Shown: positions 19,901-28,810 of the stretch, in pieces | Layout of the letters: each line of letters begins with the position of its first letter | How positions within the stretch are numbered: position 1 is the stretch's first letter | Source of the DNA: Gluconobacter cerevisiae | GTDB taxonomy: Bacteria; Pseudomonadota; Alphaproteobacteria; Acetobacterales; Acetobacteraceae | Length of the DNA stretch: 64,000 bases | Assembly (NCBI RefSeq): GCF_015244675.1 | Contig: NZ_JABCQO010000003.1 | Span: 266,465-330,464 of the forward strand | Direction of reading: 5' to 3' | Program-made: the position numbers and the translations under genes | The notes under the pieces: generated by a model | The model's database searches: none | The model's input: the letters and a program-made list of their open reading frames with translations, nothing else | What the model was told of the DNA's origin: nothing

Positions 19901-21202
19901 CTCGACCCTCTCGCGCTGACCGTTAATATTTGAGTGGCCACCGACGCCAAAGGCCAGAGTCAGGCCGCTACCGACATCGAAATCGGCCGATAGATAGAGA
20001 TTGAGATCCGCCCAGTCCGGAATGACGGCCGAAGTGCCCGAGCCGGCGGGAATATCGCTGATACCGGTCGCAAGCGAGTGCGCCCGACCCGCAACTACTG
20101 TCCGTGTGGCTCGCAGTTTTGGATGGCAGTTGAACACCGCGTCGTCGGCCGGCAGCGGAGCCAGCAAGCCGGTGGTACTGATGTTGAGGTTGCCAAGTGC
20201 GCGCCGAGCACCGCGGGGCAGAAAGGCGATGGAACTGAGATGCCCTTGCGCCTTGGCCATGGGCATGCAGTGATCCGAATGTTCCGCAGTGGTCGCGTTC
20301 CACACGTAGCCGAGATACTCGCAGCCGCTGCAGCCGGTGCCCACATGCCAGTCGAGATCCTTCCATGGACTGGCTAGCGCTTGAGGAAGCTCCACGACGA
20401 AGAAGTGCCTGAGTCGCGGCGAGAAGACGTCGATCTCGAGCGTCTCAATGTCCTCGTTTAGCGCGGTCGCCAATTCGTTCGCGGTCGGCGTAGTACCCGC
20501 TTTCAGTCGATCGGCCTTGAGCCGGATGATCGTCGCTGCGTCATGCGATCCCGGCCAGATGGCTGCCTCGGCGACGACCGCGTACCGGTCGGCATAACCG
20601 TTGTCGGTAAGCCAGCCCGCCAACGCCAAAGAGTAGTAGGTGATCTCCGCAAAGTACGACGCGCTCGGCTCGGCAGTCATCTTAATGTCAATAACGCGCA
20701 AACCGATTCGACCATCTCCATCGTGGACGGAGCCGTCTGCCTCTACGATCCGGCTCACCTTTGCGGGGGAAAACACCTGAATCAAGTCAGGCACCAGCTT
20801 CGCAAAGCCTAGCGAATGCGTGACAACCAAAGCGTCGATGCCGATAGCCGTCTGAAAGCCTAGGCCAACATCGAACTCGGGCCTCACTAGAAACGCACCA
20901 GGCTGCGCCCGGGGCATCACGTTCTTTAGTTTTTGGTCCTGGAACTCTGTTCCGGTCACGGTGCCTATGACTGACGCACTACCGAAAGTGTTCTGCAGAT
21001 CTTTCAGCTTGTCCTGCTCCCAGCGGCTGCCTTCCTGAGTCAGTGCCGCCATTCCGGTGCGAGCGACTGTCTTCGGCGGCATGCCCTGCGCATCACGCTC
21101 CTGCTGATACTGCTTGTTTTCCGGCGAAAGGAGAAGACGAAGCTGACGAGGACAATCAGTCCTGAAGTAATTGCTGACAACACGCTTACTGAGATACGGC
21201 AC
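16997..21202 (-). CDS. Bifunctional Cas4/RecB-like nuclease and UPF1-like SF1 helicase
   Basis: A 1401-residue two-part enzyme. The N-terminal 330 residues look like a Cas4/RecB nuclease: first cysteine C17 in SNYFRTDCPRQLRLLL, catalytic D172-I-K174 (RVIDIKMT) followed by YYSLALAGWL, and cysteines C291, C294 and C312 that would complete a four-cysteine iron-sulphur site. A poorly conserved middle (about 350-900) follows. The C-terminus is an SF1B helicase: GPPGTGKSQT (929-938), LIDEASQMD (about 1065), VVGDPKQLPPIQ, and VERFQGQQRDV with NVMASRPRAKLVV. The layout fits the TM0106-type nuclease-helicase family. The start is GTG at 21202 with GGGGGAAG just upstream. It follows the methyltransferase gene by 33 bp, so the two are probably one restriction-like unit. 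Confidence 0.75.
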   Translation of the reverse strand: MPYLSKRVVSNYFRTDCPRQLRLLLSPENKQYQQERDAQGMPPKTVARTGMAALTQEGSRWEQDKLKDLQNTFGSASVIGTVTGTEFQDQKLKNVMPRAQPGAFLVRPEFDVGLGFQTAIGIDALVVTHSLGFAKLVPDLIQVFSPAKVSRIVEADGSVHDGDGRIGLRVIDIKMTAEPSASYFAEITYYSLALAGWLTDNGYADRYAVVAEAAIWPGSHDAATIIRLKADRLKAGTTPTANELATALNEDIETLEIDVFSPRLRHFFVVELPQALASPWKDLDWHVGTGCSGCEYLGYVWNATTAEHSDHCMPMAKAQGHLSSIAFLPRGARRALGNLNISTTGLLAPLPADDAVFNCHPKLRATRTVVAGRAHSLATGISDIPAGSGTSAVIPDWADLNLYLSADFDVGSGLTLAFGVGGHSNINGQRERVEAQVFVNDTRSVQSETRELMSFLAYVEKALSDATKVKANATVQIYIWDSVTYEHMLRVIGRNLQHVLADGNLKKLAWLFPPEQIIENAKLRSANAPITIVRNAIQALVAAPIPHYYSLLGLARTYAPPPKAGGTPFEFRVPVIFEDPLSDQVPSERAHEIWTKMGQPRPWSQQITQLRATVTMKLHALHSIMWRLRLDLQGQLRSRAPKITEIKPPASLQRVSADGQIWYAFACLNAQVVRLEHAISLAMPVHEREAKYLAARLEVELTGADLATAASTLGITLHPGVRIYTLAEGSREAKFEERDFLCALSPASIPDFYSRRVGEFTGGVPLAVDLPGWIREFDFAGSLTGTQLLAIDRDARLVAVSFKPEVDTYLRQIEATLDLRRDVVLDRQVQDFLTRRLETVLKAIGNPPLAMSAGTPTANVIGKAAPKTATAHVPVAEVLWDTKKTALAPTGRNAAATRATLESLDTKLNDSQWDAWREAMEKRVALIWGPPGTGKSQTLRAILLGLLLEAHASGRAIRILVTSNTYDAIDNVVLRTFYQIVSLGEATTGKVRLARLRSDSREDAPGLPVGANLLNDKDAPGIPDLHDLLVARTMSTIVSAPPQQVTKFAGLKGNVAQSLFDVVLIDEASQMDMASSVLALAPLAEGGSTIVVGDPKQLPPIQAVQPPLGLEKLVGSVYDFVAAHRGVASKDLLENYRSNSMIVGFGRFAGYPASLTARFPDLRMRLETPLPAIAPANWPGSLAFGAELARLLEPNQPLSAFIYPEGCSSQWNDFEAQTVAALLWILRSHLGAGLEGDPQATSAGLHDAKSFWTDAVGVVTPHRAHKALVVSKLQSLFEPLGDDSRLIRSAVNTVERFQGQQRDVIIASYALGDPDAIADEDEFLLSLNRFNVMASRPRAKLVVLASQEVINHLPGDLKVMRDSRLLKYFAETFLDDRTNCEIPFLDGQNAMRKSGSFRVRK

Positions 21203-21235
21203 TGACTTCCCCCGATTACTTCTGTGTATCTAAGT

Positions 21236-23293
21236 TCAACGCAGAGCGTCCTCAAGCTTAATCGGCTCCGATCGTCCCCATTTTCGCCTCGGAGCCAATG
21301 CCTTACCGACAAGAGCGGCTCTACGTAGCGCGGCCGCGTCGATAGCGTTGAAAGGCAGCGCTAGGTCGCCGTATCGTTTGAGCCACGCCGTGACCTCTGT
21401 TTCGACCTCGGCCAATTCCTGCTCGCAGACCTTTAGGACGGGCGTAGGCCCGCCACCGTGCCGAAGGACGAAGACCGCGTCCCAGAGCCCGCGCTCACCC
21501 TGAGCATGCAGGCCATTGCCAGCTTCGCCGGGCATGGGCAGAACGCTTGTGATCCGCAAATCAGTGCGGGCTATTGCCTCCGCGAGCGCCTGCCAGGCTG
21601 GAGCATCGGTATGCCGGTATGAGAATGCGACGATGCCGTTACGCTTTAGCACCCGAGCGATTTCTTCAAAGGCCTGACCCAGTCCGTCCGTGTAGCGTTC
21701 GACACTCCCAGCACGTGACCTATTGGCGACGAGGCTATTGGCCAGGATGTCCTGTTGCTCGCGTGCGTCGAGCACCTCGAGGCATTGTAGCCAAGGGCCA
21801 AAGAAGCGCGCGAGTTCGGAATAGGCGATGTTGTCGAAATAAGGCGGATCCGTCATGACGACGTCGATGGATCTGTTCGGGAGAAACGCGAGATTGCCAG
21901 CTGTCCCCATGTGAATTTGGTTCTTCCGCCGACGGGTCCGCGTGGGCACTTCAATGAAGCCCTTTGCTCCCGTCGGCTCCTTGGGACTACGCGCGTAGGC
22001 GGCTGCGGCAGTGAGCTTGCGGACAGCGTTGGGAAATGTACCGCGCCCCGCCCGCTCGATCCATGGATTGAGCTCGACCGGACGTTGGATATGCCGGAAC
22101 GCTCGGAGCGAAAACAGCGGCGTGAGACGCCGCCAGCCTCCAGCGTAGGACGCCATCATGCAATTCGTGGTCAGATGATCGCTGAATGCCATCGCGACCG
22201 CGCTGCGGAGAGGATGATCAAGAAGCGAGATCTCTTTGGCCAGCAGGCCGAGATGCAGCAGCTGCCGGGCATTGAAAAGGTCGCGCCAGCGACGATAACC
22301 ATAGGCGCTCAACCGTTCGTCCGACCAGCCCGACGTATCTATCTCGTCGTCCGGAATCAACACCTCTCCTGCCAGCTCTGCATTCGCGAGCGCCACTTTT
22401 GCACGCTCATACTGGCGCACGTCCTCGTCAACGGCTTTACGGAAGGTGCGCTCCGACATGGGCACCATGCGCATGCTGACGTCGCCCGCGATCGTTTCCA
22501 CCGCGAAAAGCCGCCAGCGCGGAGCGCCATCACGCCGTCCATACTCAATGAGCTGATCGCCGTGCTCGCAGTGAGGGCATTTCGCCCGACCCCGCAGAAC
22601 AGTTCCGTGATCGCAATCGGTACGGTGGCCGCAGCTATCGCATTCGAATGACGCAGTGCGCGCAGGCAGATCGTGGATCGTGCCACAGGCGGAGCAGAAA
22701 GCGTGGCGCGTAGTGCCGTCGTCAGCAAGGACGTGATTGGGATGCGCATCGAAATGACTTCCGCAGCCAGCACACTCTACGACCTGCACCCAGAAGTGGT
22801 GCAACACTTGGTCGCCGTGCCTGACGTGAAACTCTGCAAGTCGGCTCCCGACCCGTTCCTTCAGGTCGGCGAGGATAGGGCTCAAATCCGGTAGATCAGC
22901 CGCCCCCAACTCCAGGCGGCTGACTGCGCAGGCAACAGGATCTACGTCACAGCCGTATGCTGTGGCACCGAGCCGGGATGCCTCGAAAACCGACGTACCG
23001 CCACCGACGAAAGGGTCCAGCACCTTCAAACCGGTAAGATCTGCGCCTCCGTAATAAAGTTCCCCAAAATCTGCGTCCGGCTCCGACGTGACACCGATGA
23101 GCAAGCTGCGGAACACCGATCCTAGTCTGCGCGCGAACCATTTGTGTGCGGTATAGATCGGGCGAGGCCGCCGCCCTTCGCGAATAGCAAACGCGACGAG
23201 TTGCTCTATCGGAAGCTGCCCAGCCTCCACGAGAGATAGCCGATTGATCCGTACGCTTTTCCGCGTTTTCTTTTCTTTTTGCTTTAGGGTCAT
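21236..23293 (-). CDS. DUF1156-type DNA methyltransferase with zinc ribbons
   Basis: A 685-residue SAM-dependent DNA methylase. The SAM site LDPFVGGGTSVFEA is near residues 92-105; the catalytic DPPY (TDPPYFDNIAYSEL) is at 482-485. Between them is an insert with four CxxC pairs (about 174-177, 200-203, 218-221, 239-242), likely two zinc ribbons. The N-terminal PIYTAHKWFARRLGSVFRSL segment is typical of the DUF1156 methylases. It should methylate an exocyclic amino group (N6-adenine or N4-cytosine); the site is unknown. The ATG at 23293 is preferred because AGGAG lies seven bases upstream. It probably protects host DNA from the nuclease-helicase encoded next. Confidence 0.8.
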   Translation of the reverse strand: MTLKQKEKKTRKSVRINRLSLVEAGQLPIEQLVAFAIREGRRPRPIYTAHKWFARRLGSVFRSLLIGVTSEPDADFGELYYGGADLTGLKVLDPFVGGGTSVFEASRLGATAYGCDVDPVACAVSRLELGAADLPDLSPILADLKERVGSRLAEFHVRHGDQVLHHFWVQVVECAGCGSHFDAHPNHVLADDGTTRHAFCSACGTIHDLPARTASFECDSCGHRTDCDHGTVLRGRAKCPHCEHGDQLIEYGRRDGAPRWRLFAVETIAGDVSMRMVPMSERTFRKAVDEDVRQYERAKVALANAELAGEVLIPDDEIDTSGWSDERLSAYGYRRWRDLFNARQLLHLGLLAKEISLLDHPLRSAVAMAFSDHLTTNCMMASYAGGWRRLTPLFSLRAFRHIQRPVELNPWIERAGRGTFPNAVRKLTAAAAYARSPKEPTGAKGFIEVPTRTRRRKNQIHMGTAGNLAFLPNRSIDVVMTDPPYFDNIAYSELARFFGPWLQCLEVLDAREQQDILANSLVANRSRAGSVERYTDGLGQAFEEIARVLKRNGIVAFSYRHTDAPAWQALAEAIARTDLRITSVLPMPGEAGNGLHAQGERGLWDAVFVLRHGGGPTPVLKVCEQELAEVETEVTAWLKRYGDLALPFNAIDAAALRRAALVGKALAPRRKWGRSEPIKLEDALR

Positions 23294-24189
23294 CGGCATT
23301 CTCCTTCCTTTTGGAAATTCCTCCAAGTATTCAGTGGTAATAAAGGTCGTTTAAAGAGGAGCCCACCCTGTCCAGCCGCACCTCGAGAGGTAGAGTGTTC
23401 TGATGATCGCAGCATTCTAGATCATGCCGCCCGTACGACCGATCTCATAGAATCCACCGGCTCAAGCTGACATCCCCACATCGCACGCCCAATGTCCGGT
23501 TTCCTCAAAATCGATTCCGTAACCCGACAGTCGCGAATATTCCACATGCAATTTTCAGATAGCGGTTGTTCACTGCGCAGGGAGCGGCAGCTTTCTTCGA
23601 TGCAGCGCCGCAGAGCGGACTGACCAGAAAGTCCCAAACCCGGTCTATTGCGGCTCGCCTGACAATGTCGGCTTTCGGGCAACCGTCATAACTGTTGGGA
23701 TGTCTGGCATGAGGGGACTGCTGCCTGTCTGCTTAATTCTTGAAGACGAGAGGTAGCAATGAGGGAAGAACGAGCTGATCGCTGTGGAGGACCCAGCACC
23801 CGGCGGACCTTCCTGCTGTTCATTCAACTGCGTGTAACAGCCACTATGCGCCTCGATTACGATTGTTCAATAGACTGCGAGCTAATACAGAAAACGGTCG
23901 CTCGGGCGACTTATTCTGGCAAGTTTTTCCAGCAACGATATTAGGTCTCTTATGTGTACGTTGAATTCGACAAGGGTATAGAGCAGGCATTCGAGTTGAT
24001 AGCGCGGAATTATGCCGGCCCATTGCCGATCGATGGGACTGTGGCTCATCTTAACATCCAGCTCGGGCTCAGCAATTTGATTGTATTAGTTCTTTTTTTG
24101 CTCTAGATTTTCTTCTGTTCAATTGGTAAAATAGTTGCTTGCTCCTAACCTTCGTATTATTTGTGGACGCAGATAGAGCGGAGGCTGAG
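23294..24189. other. 900-bp gap between divergent defence units
   Basis: No ORF here has a convincing ribosome binding site or family match. Small ORFs on both strands are low-complexity shadows. The last 150 bp before 24190 are AT-rich (runs such as TTCTTTTTTTGCTC) and are the likely promoter area of the NdpA-like gene. The rest looks like decayed sequence. Confidence 0.4.
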
Positions 24190-25245
24190 TTGGCTTTTTT
24201 TCATGATGACGAAATTGCGACCCTTCACATCGAGAATGTAATCTTGCACGTTGTCGGGGACGAAGAATTCAATCCCGAAACAATGCGGATAGTTGAACAT
24301 GCTGATTTCTTCGTCGAGCGCATTCGCAATACTGATGTAGCTTCAGTGTTCGAGTTTCAGGCGGATTCGCAGACAAAGGCTCAGCTTGAGCGTATGGCCC
24401 GCGATGAGGACGAATTCGAAACCGGTGGCCAGGCACTTGCTCGCGAATTTTCTCGTTTCCATCTCGGAAGCAGCCGTGATGGCGCCTTCTTCATTTTTGA
24501 ATTAAGGACCGCTAATCCCGATGTTCGCATCTACAGTTTGATTAAATATGATTATCAGCAGGTAATAGAGCAACAACAGCAGAATGATGGTACCAATCTC
24601 TTACGCCTCATCGTGCAGGCCTTCGTGGCTGACAAAAGTGCGATTCAAAAGTCAGCTCTGGTGCGGGTCGTCAATGGCGTGGCAGAAATGGCGATTGCGG
24701 CAAAGGATCGTGTGAAGCAAGCGCCGGAAATCGGGGATTATTTTGCAAATTATTTGCACGTTGTCCGCGTACGTGACGATGAGCAGTTAAATCGCAAGGC
24801 GATCGAAGCAGTGGGCAATGCATTGAAAGAGCTTAAGGACATTTTGCCTGATTGTGATGTCCCAAGGGCCTTCCGGGAGGCAAAGGTAGCCTTGAACAAT
24901 CGGCAACGTATCAATCCGGCTGCTCTGGAAGACGCTGTGCTAGCGGCGGCGGGCAATCCCGAGGATGAACGGATTATCACAAGGATTCAAAAATGCGTTC
25001 AGCGTAAAGTCAAGTCCGCCAAACTCGGAGGTCTTGAATTTTCTCCGAACCGCGACCTTCTCCGTAGTCCGGCGATCCGAAAGGTTCGAACAACTGAGGG
25101 CGTTTTGCTTTTTTATCCAGATCGCGTAGGCGACGCAAATGTTGAACGTTTGCGGACGGCGGATGGCGGCGAAGTGATCACAATCACAACGAGGCATGTT
25201 GAGGAGGATGGTATTGTCCGTCGAGAGCCTCGCAGCGCGTCTTGA
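24190..25245 (+). CDS. NdpA/YejK-like nucleoid-associated protein of a two-gene module
   Basis: A 351-residue soluble protein starting at TTG 24190 (MAFFHDDEIATLHIENVILH), with GGAGG five bases before. An upstream TTG 51 bases earlier lacks such a site. The layout resembles 37-kDa nucleoid-associated proteins: an N-terminal LHIENVILHVVGD strand pair, a central DGAFFIFELRTANPDVRIYS core, EIGDYFANYLHVVRVRDD, and a C-terminal KLGGLEFSPNRDLLRSPAIR segment. The match is by pattern only; a DUF4868 (KwaB) relation is an alternative. The family is thought to bind DNA. It overlaps the next gene by 32 bp, so the two are co-expressed. The flanking genes are defence genes, which suggests the same for this pair. 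Confidence 0.55.
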   Translation: MAFFHDDEIATLHIENVILHVVGDEEFNPETMRIVEHADFFVERIRNTDVASVFEFQADSQTKAQLERMARDEDEFETGGQALAREFSRFHLGSSRDGAFFIFELRTANPDVRIYSLIKYDYQQVIEQQQQNDGTNLLRLIVQAFVADKSAIQKSALVRVVNGVAEMAIAAKDRVKQAPEIGDYFANYLHVVRVRDDEQLNRKAIEAVGNALKELKDILPDCDVPRAFREAKVALNNRQRINPAALEDAVLAAAGNPEDERIITRIQKCVQRKVKSAKLGGLEFSPNRDLLRSPAIRKVRTTEGVLLFYPDRVGDANVERLRTADGGEVITITTRHVEEDGIVRREPRSAS

Positions 25246-26692
25246 TGCGCTTGATGCCGACGGGGCCTTTGTTTCTGAGAGCGAGGCCATCGTCAGCATT
25301 TCAAATCTGAGCGCTGCAATCGCACGCGAGATCGGAACGCTTGCCTTAACTTTGGGTTGGGACACGGTGACCTTCGATGGGGCAGGAAACGACTGGGCGC
25401 TTGAAGATCTTGATGAGTCTTTTGCGCCGTTCAGAGTCGATCTCGAAAAACCACTCGGGCCGGAAGGTGTACTGCGCCTACTGACTAATGTTGGTTTCGC
25501 CTCTTGGTTAGAGCGGGATGTGTCCAGTGTGCATTGGCAGGTGGCTCACCTCACGACTAAAATTGTCGCAGTAGGCGCTTGTTTTACGCCTTGGGATAAC
25601 GAGACTACGGAGTTTACGCCTAGTCTGGGCTTGCGCGGACCACGAACCCTTGTTCGTGAGTTTGCTGGTCAGCGAGCCGTGCCGGCCACGCTAGCGCGCT
25701 GGCTCCTGCGTGATGTCGATACTCTGTCACTCCATGATCCTGCGGCTAGGCTATGGGCAGAGCATGCATCGCGCATGCTGCTTCTGTCGCTGCCGGATGA
25801 GTTTGACGCAGATCGCGGATCACTCCGGTTCAGAGGGCCACCACGACTTGAGTTGAGCTATCCTATAATAGGGGAGCCCTTCGCGACGATACTTGGATTG
25901 CCAGGAATTAAGGATCTGCAGGCGGCGTTGGCGTGGGTATTTGAGATCGAGCGCGAAAGCGAGATGCGCCATATCTTGCTCGCGACCGAACTTGCTCGAT
26001 GTGGCGGGACAGTTGATGAGGCGCCGGAGTTCCTGCGCGATTATCTTGGCGCGGCATTGGAAGGCGCAAAAACTGCCTATCAGGTCCAACTCGCCGGCAT
26101 GAGTAGTGACGCTCTCAAGACGCTGGTAGAACTGCGCAAGAGTGTCACCGATGAAACGGCGAAAGTATCCGATGCAACGCGTCAGGTTATCACAGCGGTT
26201 GCGAGCGCGCTGGCAGTTGGTGCCGGGCTGATCGCGACACGAGTGACGACAAACGCGAGCCCGTTACTGATCATACTTGTGATGGTGATGGCGGGAGCCT
26301 ATGTTGCGATTACCATTATCTCTGGCGTAATGTTTGCCCATTTACAGCGCGAAGTGCGTAAAGAGTGGCAACCCAGACTCTACAGGTTTCTATCGCAACC
26401 GGACTATGAAGCGCTGGTTGCCGGCCCCGCTCGTACGGCAGAGAAGGCGCTCTGGTACTCCTCTATTTTGGGTACGCTTGCAATCATTGTGATGGCCTGC
26501 GCGATCTTCCTGACCCCTCCAGCATTAAGCGAACGCAAAGAAGATGCACAGATCCCGAAGGATGTGTCGGCACCGACATTGGTTGAAGCCCACACGCCGC
26601 CAAAGAACAGAACGATACCGGTTAGCGGCGCCCCGGCGAATGATCCGGTGCCAGCGCCATCCAGAGTAAATTCCGCCCACGAACATAAATAG
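25214..26692 (+). CDS. Membrane protein with large cytosolic domain, partner of the NdpA-like protein
   Basis: A 492-residue protein, no known family recognised. The first 320 residues are soluble and acidic, with a predicted helical linker (SVTDETAKVSDATRQ) leading into three membrane helices at about 325-344, 350-374 and 413-434. The tail after 435 is polar and proline-rich. The start is taken as TTG 25214 because GGAGG lies six bases upstream; an ATG at 25208 touches the ribosome site directly. It overlaps the upstream gene. A DNA-binding partner plus a membrane protein suggests sensing in the cytoplasm with an effect at the membrane, as in Kiwa, but the sequence does not match KwaA in length or layout. 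Confidence 0.6.
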   Translation: MSVESLAARLDALDADGAFVSESEAIVSISNLSAAIAREIGTLALTLGWDTVTFDGAGNDWALEDLDESFAPFRVDLEKPLGPEGVLRLLTNVGFASWLERDVSSVHWQVAHLTTKIVAVGACFTPWDNETTEFTPSLGLRGPRTLVREFAGQRAVPATLARWLLRDVDTLSLHDPAARLWAEHASRMLLLSLPDEFDADRGSLRFRGPPRLELSYPIIGEPFATILGLPGIKDLQAALAWVFEIERESEMRHILLATELARCGGTVDEAPEFLRDYLGAALEGAKTAYQVQLAGMSSDALKTLVELRKSVTDETAKVSDATRQVITAVASALAVGAGLIATRVTTNASPLLIILVMVMAGAYVAITIISGVMFAHLQREVRKEWQPRLYRFLSQPDYEALVAGPARTAEKALWYSSILGTLAIIVMACAIFLTPPALSERKEDAQIPKDVSAPTLVEAHTPPKNRTIPVSGAPANDPVPAPSRVNSAHEHK

Positions 26693-27066
26693 GCCACCCA
26701 CCGATCGCGGGCATAGCAGCTGCCATAAACTTCAAGCGTTATGATCCTAAGCTTTCAACTGGCCACTTTTCATTTCGAACGCACTTGAACGCAGCAGGTC
26801 CGCTTACGCCTTCATGGGGGACATCCAAGCAGTGGCGACCATTGGCCGAAAGGCGACATTGTTAAGCGGACCCCGATAAGCAGAGTTTGAGACGAATCAG
26901 GCATTCGTAGTTCTTTCCGCGGACGACCGTTACCGGTCAGACAGGACATTTGGACGATTACCCAGGGTGCACTTGAGTTAAATGCTGGATCGCAGCACTA
27001 AGAGCTTGTGATCCGTCACCTTGAATTACTGCCCTTTGGCTTAGAGCTTTGGTAAAGGTAGATTTC
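26693..27066. other. Gene-free gap before the exonuclease remnant
   Basis: About 370 bp with no credible ORF. No terminator with a T-run was seen after the membrane protein gene. Confidence 0.4.
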
Positions 27067-27483
27067 ATGAGCGAAGCCGCACCTAATTTGGCAGATTTGG
27101 CCGACATTCTGAGCGCGAGCAACGATTATCGCGTCCAGCGACGTCTTAAATCGCGCTCGAATATTACGCAGCCTGACGGAACGCCAACAAAGACTGCGAT
27201 TCTCGTAGATGTAGAGACGACGGGCCTAGATCTTCAGAACGATGAGATAATCGAGCTGGCTATGATCTCTTTCACTTACTCTCTCGATGGAAGAATTTTC
27301 GAAATTGGCCAGACGTTTCAGCATTTTCAAGAGCCCAGTCGCCCAATTTCGGCCGAGATCACCCGGATCACCAATGCCATGGTGGCCGACCATAAGATTG
27401 ATATTGCAGAGGTTGCTACGTTTGTCAGTTCTGCCGCTCTGGTGATCGCTCACAATGCTGGGTTTGATCGTCGCTTTGCGTAG
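27067..27483 (+). pseudogene. DnaQ-like 3'-5' exonuclease, truncated by an IS3 remnant
   Basis: The reading frame starts at ATG 27067 (MSEAAPNLADLADIL) and carries ExoI (LVDVETTGLDLQNDEIIELA) and ExoII-like sequence (EITRITNAMVADH), then the start of ExoIII (IAHNAGFDRRF). It ends abruptly in TAG straight after this. The remaining 60-100 residues of the fold, with the last catalytic aspartate, are missing. The following bases encode an IS3 transposase C-terminus. The residual protein is probably inactive. Confidence 0.75.
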
Positions 27484-27641
27484 CGGTTGAACGCTCACTG
27501 GTTCCTGACACTTGCGGGTGCACGCGAAAAGTTCGAGGCTTGGCGCAGAGACTACAATTAGGTCCGCCTACATGGGGCGATTGGCAACATGACGCCCGTC
27601 TCGCTGCATATTCCCGGTGACGTATCCAGTTCGTTACTGTG
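27484..27641 (+). mobile_element. IS3-family transposase C-terminal fragment
   Basis: Directly after the exonuclease break the frame reads LNAHWFLTLAGAREKFEAWR and, past an in-frame TAG, VRLHGAIGNMTPVSLH. This is the standard end of IS3-group OrfB transposases, in which the wild type has YNEVRPHSALGN-type sequence. The rest of the element is absent, so it is a relic. It marks the event that cut the exonuclease gene. Confidence 0.75.
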
Positions 27642-27844
27642 AAACCACGTCGGAAACTCTACCATCCGGCGGTCCAACGTTTGGAAGCAGGTCAATAGAT
27701 GGAAAACTCCAACTCAAAATGGCTGGTTTTTGGGGAGCACGTCAATATGTCCATGGGTCGTTTAAAGATTTATAATTATACTATTGTCTCAGGGACTATG
27801 CCTCTTTAAACTAGCACGAGTTCTAAGATGAGGAAATCCACTAT

Positions 27845-28099
27845 ATGCACTTACTAATTAACAAGATGGGCCTTCGCCGAGAAGATGGGGATTGGGAGGC
27901 TGACACTGTCCGTTATGAGGTAGTCGATGATTCGTCTCAGCCTAAAAATATTTTGGGCTTCTTCACCACGCCAGCAGAGGCCATCTCTTTCACGCTAACT
28001 GAGCTTCAGAAAGAAAGGGATAAGCTTGTCGTCGAGATCAGAGCCATAGACGCACAAATTTCCTATCTAAACTCCAACCCGACTCCTCACTGTAAATAA
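27845..28099 (+). CDS. Small hypothetical protein
   Basis: An 84-residue protein (MHLLINKMGLRREDGDWEAD) with a GAGGA site about ten bases before the ATG. The C-terminal half is a likely coiled coil (LTELQKERDKLVVEIRAIDA). It has no recognised family. The region has lower GC than the core, which suggests foreign origin. Confidence 0.4.
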   Translation: MHLLINKMGLRREDGDWEADTVRYEVVDDSSQPKNILGFFTTPAEAISFTLTELQKERDKLVVEIRAIDAQISYLNSNPTPHCK

Positions 28100-28810
28100 G
28101 AGATATCTCAGGCGCTCTCAGTTGGACTTTGACGGTTTTACTCGATTGATCAAAAGCGAATCGGTGCGGGATCTCTGCTCGAACCTGAATGAGGAGAATA
28201 TTTACAGCATGGGATGCAAGATAATGAAGATCGGCACGGATTTCTAATATTCTGTCGGTCTTGACTAGTATGCGATAGAATGTCGTGTGCTGGTATGAGG
28301 CGTTGTCTTGTCGCAGAACCGCTTCTTCGTTACTGCGGGCTGCGCAGTTGTGAGATTTAGCTTCTGACGCAGTTTCTCTGCCCTTGTTCCCGATGAATGC
28401 TATCATCATTGAAATTGACGACACACAGCAACTGTGCGTAGTCCGCAAGACTGCTGCACGTGGTATCTGTCGTTATTCAGATCGCTCTCCGCATGGCGGA
28501 CATTATTGGTTCAAATCTATCACCGTGGTGGGCCGGGATCCGATAGTCTGCTTTTGGGGTAAAGAAGATTAAAGCAGACTTTGCATTGACTGGACGCCTT
28601 GGCAGTTCTCGACCAACCTCGACCCTTGCGTGTTTCTACACGAATATCTCTTGCTGACAGAAGCCACCATTCGCCGCTCGACTCCATTTCAGCAGCGTCA
28701 GCAAATATCGTTGGTTCACTGATTGTGAGTCCCGCATCATTTCGATAACGGTCGGCCAGATAGGGTGGAACATGGATCGGGCATTCACTCTGTTCGACAG
28801 CATGGCTCGC
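28100..28810. other. 700-bp stretch with at most one doubtful small gene
   Basis: ORFs on both strands overlap one another and none has a family match. A 59-residue plus-strand frame at 28393-28572 (MNAIIIEIDDTQQLCVVRKT) is the least unlikely. Nothing else can be supported. Confidence 0.35.
28393..28572 (+). CDS. Possible small hypothetical protein
   Basis: A 59-residue frame from ATG 28393. The composition is protein-like but there is no strong ribosome site and no family. It is listed only because the surrounding 700 bp would otherwise be empty. Confidence 0.2.
   Translation: MNAIIIEIDDTQQLCVVRKTAARGICRYSDRSPHGGHYWFKSITVVGRDPIVCFWGKED

Noticed and set aside
28038..28448. 136-codon minus-strand frame
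   Set aside because: No ribosome site, cysteine-rich start and overlap with a more plausible small plus-strand gene.
12565..28810. CRISPR array or cas adaptation genes near the Cas4-like nuclease
   Set aside because: No regularly spaced repeat-spacer pattern and no cas1 or cas2 were found; the Cas4-like part is fused to a helicase.
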